A stretch of 64,000 nt of DNA, taken from Gammaproteobacteria bacterium. Its GTDB lineage: Bacteria > Pseudomonadota > Gammaproteobacteria > Steroidobacterales > Rariloculaceae. Below the pieces are notes generated by a model that made no database searches, had not been told where the DNA came from, and saw nothing but the letters and a program-made list of their open reading frames with translations. Numbering within the stretch: position 1 is the stretch's first letter; each line of letters opens with the position of its first letter. Location of the stretch: assembly GCA_022825505.1 (NCBI GenBank), contig JAJDWR010000024.1:38535-102534 (forward strand), in the 5' to 3' direction. Position numbers and translations under genes: made by a program. This document shows, piece by piece, positions 59,149 through 64,000 of this stretch.

Positions 59149-59541
59149 ATGATGAGAAAGAGAAATTGCTTTCTGGTCCTGGCCTGCGCGGGCATGTTGC
59201 TTCCGGCGGTCGGATTCTCCCATCACGCCCAGGCACCGTTCTTCGACCAGAGCCGGGAGGTAGAGATCGAAGGTGTGGTGACCCGTTTCGACTTTCGCAA
59301 TCCCCATCCCGTGCTCTATGTGGATGTCACCAACGAAACCGGCGAAGTGGAAAGCTGGGAGATTCAGTTCGGCAATGCCACCGGTCTGCGGCGACGGGGC
59401 TGGCACCGAGACATCATTCAGCCCGGCGAGCGGGTCACGGCCCGCGGGCATCCGTCGTGGAATCCGGGAACGCACGGCATGCAGGGCGCTCGGGTGCGGA
59501 AGGAGAACGGCAGCGTTCTCGGCGCGCCCATTGAGGACTGA
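59149..59541 (+). CDS. Small DUF6152 protein equal to the N-terminal half of the fusions
   Basis: A 130-residue exported protein: signal peptide, then [20 protein letters not shown] and [20 protein letters not shown], the DUF6152 pattern. It corresponds to residues about 30-140 of the fused proteins near 5-7 kb. The start at 59149 has AGGA 8 bp upstream; 59152 is a close alternative. It follows the C-terminal-half gene by 20 bp and precedes folD by 14 bp, so all three are likely cotranscribed. Confidence 0.75.
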   Translation: MMRKRNCFLVLACAGMLLPAVGFSHHAQAPFFDQSREVEIEGVVTRFDFRNPHPVLYVDVTNETGEVESWEIQFGNATGLRRRGWHRDIIQPGERVTARGHPSWNPGTHGMQGARVRKENGSVLGAPIED

Positions 59542-59555
59542 GCCAGGAACCAGCC

Positions 59556-60413
59556 GTGCCCGCAACCGTCATCGATGGCAAGGCCATCGCCCAGCAGATT
59601 CATCGCGAGGTCGCCCAAAGGATACGCACCCGTATTGCCCGGGGCTTGCGGGCGCCCGGCCTTGCGACGGTGCTGGTCGGCGAGGACAGCGCCTCGCGGA
59701 TTTACGTACGCAACAAGCGCCGGGCCTGTGACGCCGTGGGGATCGTGTCTTTCGACCACGATCTCGGTGCAGACACCAGCCAGGCCGCGCTGCTGGCCCT
59801 GATCGATGAGCTGAACGCCGCCGAACAGGTGGACGGTATCCTCGTGCAGTTACCGCTGCCGGAGCATGTGGACGAAACGGTGGTGATCGAACAGATCGAC
59901 TACACCAAGGACGTGGACGGCTTCCACCCCTACACCGTGGGGCGGCTGAGTCAGCGGATCCCGGTCCTGCGGCCCTGCACACCGCAGGGAATCATGGTGC
60001 TGCTGGAGCGCTCCGGCGTGAAGCTGCTGGGGCAGAACGTGGTCATCGTGGGCGCTTCCAATCACGTCGGGCGACCTTTGGCGCTGGAGATGTTGCTGGC
60101 GGGGGCGACCACCACCGTATGCCATCGCTTCACCACGAACCTGGAGGCACACGTACGCTCGGCCGATGTGCTCTGCGTCGCCGTCGGCAAGGCGAAGCTC
60201 ATCCCGGGTGGCTGGATCAAGCGCGGCGCCACCGTGGTCGATATCGGGATCAGCCGGCTGGCCGACGGGCGCCTGTCCGGGGACGTGGAATTCGAGACCG
60301 CCAGGGAGCGCGCCGGGATGATCACTCCGGTGCCGGGCGGCGTCGGCCCGATGACGGTGGCGACCCTGCTCAGCAATACCGTGAACGCGGCGGAACTGCG
60401 CTCCGGCGCCTGA
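59556..60413 (+). CDS. folD: Methylenetetrahydrofolate dehydrogenase / cyclohydrolase
   Basis: FolD (285 residues) interconverts methylene-, methenyl- and 10-formyl-THF with NADP. Motifs: the catalytic Tyr-Lys region [14 protein letters not shown] near residue 50, [10 protein letters not shown] near residue 97, [11 protein letters not shown] near residue 118, the nucleotide-binding [14 protein letters not shown] near residue 165, and [15 protein letters not shown] near residue 262. It starts with GTG. The upstream DUF6152 genes suggest shared transcription rather than shared function. Confidence 0.97.
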   Translation: MPATVIDGKAIAQQIHREVAQRIRTRIARGLRAPGLATVLVGEDSASRIYVRNKRRACDAVGIVSFDHDLGADTSQAALLALIDELNAAEQVDGILVQLPLPEHVDETVVIEQIDYTKDVDGFHPYTVGRLSQRIPVLRPCTPQGIMVLLERSGVKLLGQNVVIVGASNHVGRPLALEMLLAGATTTVCHRFTTNLEAHVRSADVLCVAVGKAKLIPGGWIKRGATVVDIGISRLADGRLSGDVEFETARERAGMITPVPGGVGPMTVATLLSNTVNAAELRSGA

Positions 60414-60560
60414 ACGAAGTGCGCCTGGCGGCGCTCCCCGAGGTAACCGTTGCCACTGTGGACCCGCGCGCTGAATCCGGGGCACGCTCGCCACCGCGCG
60501 CATCGGTTATCATATGCCCCCCGAGAATTCGACGCGAACCAGATTATCGAAGGTGCGGTC

Positions 60561-61139
60561 ATGAGAATACTTGCATTGTTGTTCGGCGCCGCGCTGACCG
60601 CGGGTCTCGCAAACGCGCAGGAGGAGGAAATCGCCTCCACCGACCCCAGGGTCAATGTCGTGACCAGCGCCGGCAGCTTCGTGATCGAACTCGACATGGA
60701 CCGGGCGCCGCTCACGGTCGAGAACTTCCTGGCCTACGCCCGCGAAGGACACTACGGCGGCACCGTTTTTCACCGGGTAATCCAGGGCTTCGTGGCGCAG
60801 GCGGGCGGCTATACGGGCGACTTCCAGCTCAAGCCGGCAGAGAGGATGGTCGTCAACGAGGCCGGCAACGGCCTCAGCAATCTCCGCGGCACGGTCGGCC
60901 TGGCGCGAACTTCCGATCCCCATTCCGGCAATGCTCAGTTCTACATCAACCTGGTGGACAACCTGGACCTCAATCCGAGGCCGACCCGCTGGGGCTACGC
61001 CGTATTCGGCACCGTGGTCGAGGGCATGGAAGTCGTCGACGAAATCGGCCACGTTCCCACCGGCGCCAATGCAACGTTCGAGCGCAACGTACCGGTGCGG
61101 AACATCGTCATCGAACGCGTCGAGGTGATCGGCGAATAA
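60561..61139 (+). CDS. Periplasmic cyclophilin-type peptidyl-prolyl isomerase
   Basis: A 192-residue cyclophilin with a signal peptide (MRILALLFGAALTAGLANAQ). Core: VIELDMDRAPLTVENFLAYA, HYGGTVFHRVIQGFVAQAGG with the catalytic Arg, and LARTSDPHSGNAQFYINLVDN with the Gln-Phe pair. Folding of periplasmic or outer-membrane proteins is the expected role. The ATG at 60561 has AAGGTG upstream; the open frame begins earlier without family similarity. lpxH follows after 42 bp. Confidence 0.94.
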   Translation: MRILALLFGAALTAGLANAQEEEIASTDPRVNVVTSAGSFVIELDMDRAPLTVENFLAYAREGHYGGTVFHRVIQGFVAQAGGYTGDFQLKPAERMVVNEAGNGLSNLRGTVGLARTSDPHSGNAQFYINLVDNLDLNPRPTRWGYAVFGTVVEGMEVVDEIGHVPTGANATFERNVPVRNIVIERVEVIGE

Positions 61140-61181
61140 CCCGCGCCGCAGCGCCGGGGAGCGCGGTCACCGGAATCCCGG

Positions 61182-61904
61182 ATGAACACCCTTTTCATTT
61201 CCGATCTGCACCTCGACGCGGAACGGCCCGACGGCATCGGCCTGTTTGTTCGCTTCATCGAGCGGGAAACGCCCACGACAGAAGCGCTGTACATCCTCGG
61301 CGACCTGTTCGAAGCGTGGATCGGCGACGACGTGACTGACGCAGAGTTCAAGCCTGTCATCGGAGCGCTGGCCGACCTGAAACGCCGCGGCGTACCGTGC
61401 TACTTCATGCACGGCAACCGCGACTTTCTGATCGGCAAGCGATTCGCTACGGCCACCGGCTGCCGCCTGCTGGGCGAGTATGAAGTCATCGAAGTCGCCG
61501 GCGAGCGCGTGCTGCTCACCCACGGCGACCTGCTGTGCACCGACGACGAGCCCTACATGGCGTTACGCGCCATGGTCAGGGAACCTGCGTGGCAGCGCGA
61601 CTTCCTGGCGAAGCCGATCGAAGAACGGCGCGCATTCGCCGATGATCTTCGCGACAAGAGCCGCGCCGCCGCCGCCGAGAAACCACCCGAGATCATGGAC
61701 GTCAACCAACAAACGGTCGAGTCCGTGATGCGCGATCACGGCGTCGATCTGCTTCTCCACGGCCACACCCACCGACCCGGCATCCACCGGTTCACCCTCG
61801 ACGGATCGAAGGCGACGCGAATCGTGCTCGGCGACTGGTACGAACAGGGCAGCGCTGTCCGTTGGAACAACGGCGGCTTTCGCCTGGAAACCCCGGCGCC
61901 ATAG
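61182..61904 (+). CDS. lpxH: UDP-2,3-diacylglucosamine diphosphatase
   Basis: LpxH (240 residues) splits UDP-diacylglucosamine to lipid X in lipid A synthesis. It is a calcineurin-like phosphoesterase with FISDLHLDAERP at the N-terminus, LGDLFEAWIGDD near residue 40, FMHGNRDFLIGKRF near residue 78, LTHGDLLCTDD near residue 112, and HGHTHRPGIHRF near residue 195, which provide the metal ligands. Its presence marks a Gram-negative cell with lipid A. Confidence 0.97.
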   Translation: MNTLFISDLHLDAERPDGIGLFVRFIERETPTTEALYILGDLFEAWIGDDVTDAEFKPVIGALADLKRRGVPCYFMHGNRDFLIGKRFATATGCRLLGEYEVIEVAGERVLLTHGDLLCTDDEPYMALRAMVREPAWQRDFLAKPIEERRAFADDLRDKSRAAAAEKPPEIMDVNQQTVESVMRDHGVDLLLHGHTHRPGIHRFTLDGSKATRIVLGDWYEQGSAVRWNNGGFRLETPAP

Positions 61905-61985
61905 AGCCCGCCGGCGGACGCGCCCGCAATCTCCTTGGCGGAATCCCGCGCCCGGCGGGCACTCGCGCCTCGGGCGGACGAAACG

Positions 61986-62867
61986 TCAGAAGCGCTTCAG
62001 GGCCGCGATTCTCTCTTCCAGCGGCGGGTGCGACATGAACAGACGCTTCAGGCCGACGGCGCGGGAGGAGGAAATTCCCATGGCCCGCATGGACTCCGGC
62101 AGCGCCGAGGGCTCGTGCGCCCGGCGCAGGCGCTCCAGCGCGTCGATCATGTTCTGCCGGCCGGCCAGCCGCGCCCCGCCCTGGTCGGCGCGGAATTCCC
62201 GCCGGCGCGAGAACCACATCACGATGGTGCTGGCCAGGATGCCCAGCACGATCTGCGCGACGATGCTGGCGATGAAGAACCCCGGCCCGTAACCGCGCTC
62301 GGTCCTGAAGATGAGCCGGTCCACGAGGAAACCGATGATCCGCGAGAAGAAGATCACGAACGTGTTGACCACGCCCTGGATCAGGGTCAGCGTGACCATG
62401 TCGCCGTTGGCCACGTGGCTGACTTCGTGGCCGAGCACCGCTTCCAGTTCGCCCCGCGACAGGCGTCCGAGCAAGCCCGTGCTCACGGCCACCAGGGCCT
62501 TGTTGCGGTTCGCTCCGGTGGCGAAGGCGTTGATGTCGGGGGAATCGTAGATCGCCACTTCGGGCGTGCCGATGCCGGCCGTCTGCGCCTGCCTCGTTAC
62601 GGTGTTCACGAGCCAGCGCTCGGTCTCGTTGCCGGGATTGGTGATGACCCGCGCGCCGGTAAGCCGCTTCGCCGACCACTTGGAGATCGCCAGCGAGATG
62701 AAGGATCCGGCAAAACCGATCACGGCGGAAAAGATCAACAGCGCCCCGAGATCCAGTTGCGTGCCCTGCTCATTGAGCAGCGACCCGATGCCCAGCAGCT
62801 GCATGGCGATCGTCAGGACCACGAGGACCGCCACGTTGGTGGCGAGGAACAGGGCAATGCGTTTCAT
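61986..62867 (-). CDS. htpX: Membrane protease HtpX
   Basis: A 293-residue zinc metalloprotease of the inner membrane that degrades damaged membrane proteins. Helices lie at about residues 4-24 and 36-56; the zinc motif is [13 protein letters not shown] near residue 140; two more helices lie near residues 155-215. ELDRGAxxG-type upstream sequence ([17 protein letters not shown]) is typical. The ATG at 62867 starts [15 protein letters not shown], the usual N-terminus; the longer frame to 62942 is not. Confidence 0.96.
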   Translation of the reverse strand: MKRIALFLATNVAVLVVLTIAMQLLGIGSLLNEQGTQLDLGALLIFSAVIGFAGSFISLAISKWSAKRLTGARVITNPGNETERWLVNTVTRQAQTAGIGTPEVAIYDSPDINAFATGANRNKALVAVSTGLLGRLSRGELEAVLGHEVSHVANGDMVTLTLIQGVVNTFVIFFSRIIGFLVDRLIFRTERGYGPGFFIASIVAQIVLGILASTIVMWFSRRREFRADQGGARLAGRQNMIDALERLRRAHEPSALPESMRAMGISSSRAVGLKRLFMSHPPLEERIAALKRF

Positions 62868-62989
62868 GTCGACTCCGAAGCCGGGCCGGGACCGCGCCCG
62901 GCAAGGACCGTGCAAATGTGACCAGGCCCAAGGATAACCCACGCGAACGGAGGCGTCATGGATTCACGCTCCCCGTTCGGGCTCATGTC

Positions 62990-64000
62990 TCATCGGACAT
63001 CGAGTCCGATGTTTGGCATGCGTGAACCCATCCATCCCGGCGAGACGCTGCGCGAGGACCCCGACGCGCTCGGCATGAGCGCGCCCCCGATCCCCTGGCC
63101 GGTCTCGAGTTCCGCCGCGTCCGCGACGTCATGAACCGGCATCAGCGAACCCGTCGGCGCGCGCACGTACGCCAGCACCCCGACGCCCGGCGGGCCGGCA
63201 ATGTCCAGCCGCCAGTCGCCCGTCCCCGATCCGGTGCGCCCGGACAGGCCCCCGGAGGCGTTGCCGATCTCCAGATCCCGGGAGTTCAGATGCGCCGCCT
63301 CGCCCGCGCCCAGTGCGAGCGTCAGCGGTTCGTAGTACCTTCCGGTCCCGTCGTGGGCTTGCACGCGCACCACGGTGTCGGTCGCCGTATCGTTCACGAT
63401 GCGCACCAGGCCCTGCCGGCCCAGCGGGTCGGAGGCCGAGGGGAAGTAGGGCACCGTGTGTACTTCGCCGGAGCGCAGTGCCGCAGAAGCGCCGCTCGAC
63501 AGGTTCGTCAGATGCCCGCCGCCGCTCCGAAGCAGGTTCACGACAGCGAGATCGCCCCCCGAGGCGATACTCAGCCGCCACATCCCCCGGCCGTCGCCGA
63601 GCGCGCCCCGCAGTCCGGAAGCGCCGCCTTCGAGTTCGGCCGCGGTGAGAAGGACAGACTCGCCCGCGGGAATGGCCAGCGATACCTCGCCGCTTGCCGC
63701 GCCGCTGTCGTCCGTGCCGGCGATGCGCGCCGTAAGCGCCTCGCCTCCCCGGTTGATCAGCCGCAGCAGGCCCGTTTGGCCCGGGGCGCCCGGATCGTTC
63801 GCCGGGGCGAAGGCCGATACGCGGTGCACCCCCCGCTCCGCCTCCGCGATCGCGTGCATGGGGGCGAGAACGCCGTCGTGGGCGCGCACGTACGGCAGCA
63901 TCCGGATGTCCCGTTCGCTCGAAACATCGAGCCGCCAGTCGCCCGTGGCCGCGCCGAGGTAACCGCTCAGCCCCTTGGCGGCGTTGCCCTGCTCGAGATC
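62990..64000 (-). CDS. Repeat-rich surface protein, C-terminal part (partial)
   Basis: The frame is open at the window edge and ends at 62990, giving 336 residues. It is built of tandem modules of about 120 residues, each with a conserved end such as GLSGRTGSGTGDWRLDIAG followed by VLAYVRAPTGSLMPVHDVAD. The modules recur near 63930, 63580 and 63205. Glycine- and alanine-rich beta-type composition suggests an extracellular or outer-membrane protein, but no signal or anchor is visible in this part. The last 25-40 residues are unlike the modules and overlap an opposite-strand antitoxin relic. Confidence 0.7.
   Translation of the reverse strand, partial: DLEQGNAAKGLSGYLGAATGDWRLDVSSERDIRMLPYVRAHDGVLAPMHAIAEAERGVHRVSAFAPANDPGAPGQTGLLRLINRGGEALTARIAGTDDSGAASGEVSLAIPAGESVLLTAAELEGGASGLRGALGDGRGMWRLSIASGGDLAVVNLLRSGGGHLTNLSSGASAALRSGEVHTVPYFPSASDPLGRQGLVRIVNDTATDTVVRVQAHDGTGRYYEPLTLALGAGEAAHLNSRDLEIGNASGGLSGRTGSGTGDWRLDIAGPPGVGVLAYVRAPTGSLMPVHDVADAAELETGQGIGGALMPSASGSSRSVSPGWMGSRMPNIGLDVR
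63018..63083 (+). pseudogene. Relic of a HigA-type antitoxin start
   Basis: The plus-strand frame from 63018 reads MREPIHPGETLREDPDALG then MSA, which matches the N-terminus of HigA/VapI antitoxins (PIHPGExLRExxxxLGxS). After 22 codons the similarity ends and a stop comes at 63134, so the helix-turn-helix is lost. No HigB toxin is seen. It overlaps the tail of the opposite-strand repeat protein. Confidence 0.55.

Overview
The window is GC-rich bacterial chromosome, most likely from an uncultured gammaproteobacterium distantly related to Xanthomonadales and allied lineages. Reasons: a histidine operon led by a TrpR-like (HisR) regulator, a fused LysC-LysA protein, an infC-rpmI-rplT-pheS-pheT-ihfA-merR cluster, and LpxH, which marks a Gram-negative outer membrane. 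This lineage is inferred from gene content, not from a database search.

Positions 1-32 kb are mainly core metabolism and translation. leuA(partial)-ilvE-leuC-leuD-leuB makes leucine. Two divergent exported DUF6152-type proteins follow. A tightly overlapped hisR-G-D-C-B-H-A-F-E operon comes next; hisF appears to start with AUU, and no hisI is present. The opposite strand carries lysC-lysA, preceded by a Thr/Met-rich leader peptide and an attenuator; an OFA-type transporter; and an orphan substrate-binding protein with a HAMP sensor. aidB, ilvD, tRNA-Pro(GGG), the translation cluster (infC apparently starting with AUC, pheT lacking its tRNA-binding B2 domain), tRNA-Val, uvrB and tRNA-Asn complete this part.

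Positions 32-45 kb are accessory: a DUF1801 protein, a GFA-type protein, a PhyH dioxygenase, two sulfatases, a HemJ/CopD-like protein, a MacAB-like efflux operon with a divergent GlxA-type regulator, and a five-unit 21-bp repeat.

Positions 45-57 kb look like a decayed genomic island: an IS4-family element that truncates an RND exporter gene, relics of two other transposases, an eroded DUF5615 toxin beside an intact DUF433 antitoxin, a P450 relic, a protease relic, a RES-type toxin-antitoxin pair with an autoregulated-looking promoter, unknown proteins, and a tyrosine integrase next to the 3' end of tRNA-Lys.

The most striking object is at 57.2-57.9 kb, in the tRNA cluster Pro(UGG)-Arg(UCU)-His-Lys. 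The tRNA-Arg gene is split inside its anticodon (between U34 and C35) by a 644-nt group I intron. All core helices can be paired by eye, and the intron carries a PD-(D/E)XK homing endonuclease with the I-Ssp6803I-like D-Q-K arrangement. Positions 58-64 kb return to core genes (folD, a cyclophilin, lpxH, htpX), with a split two-gene version of the DUF6152-type proteins and a partial repeat-rich surface protein that runs off the window.
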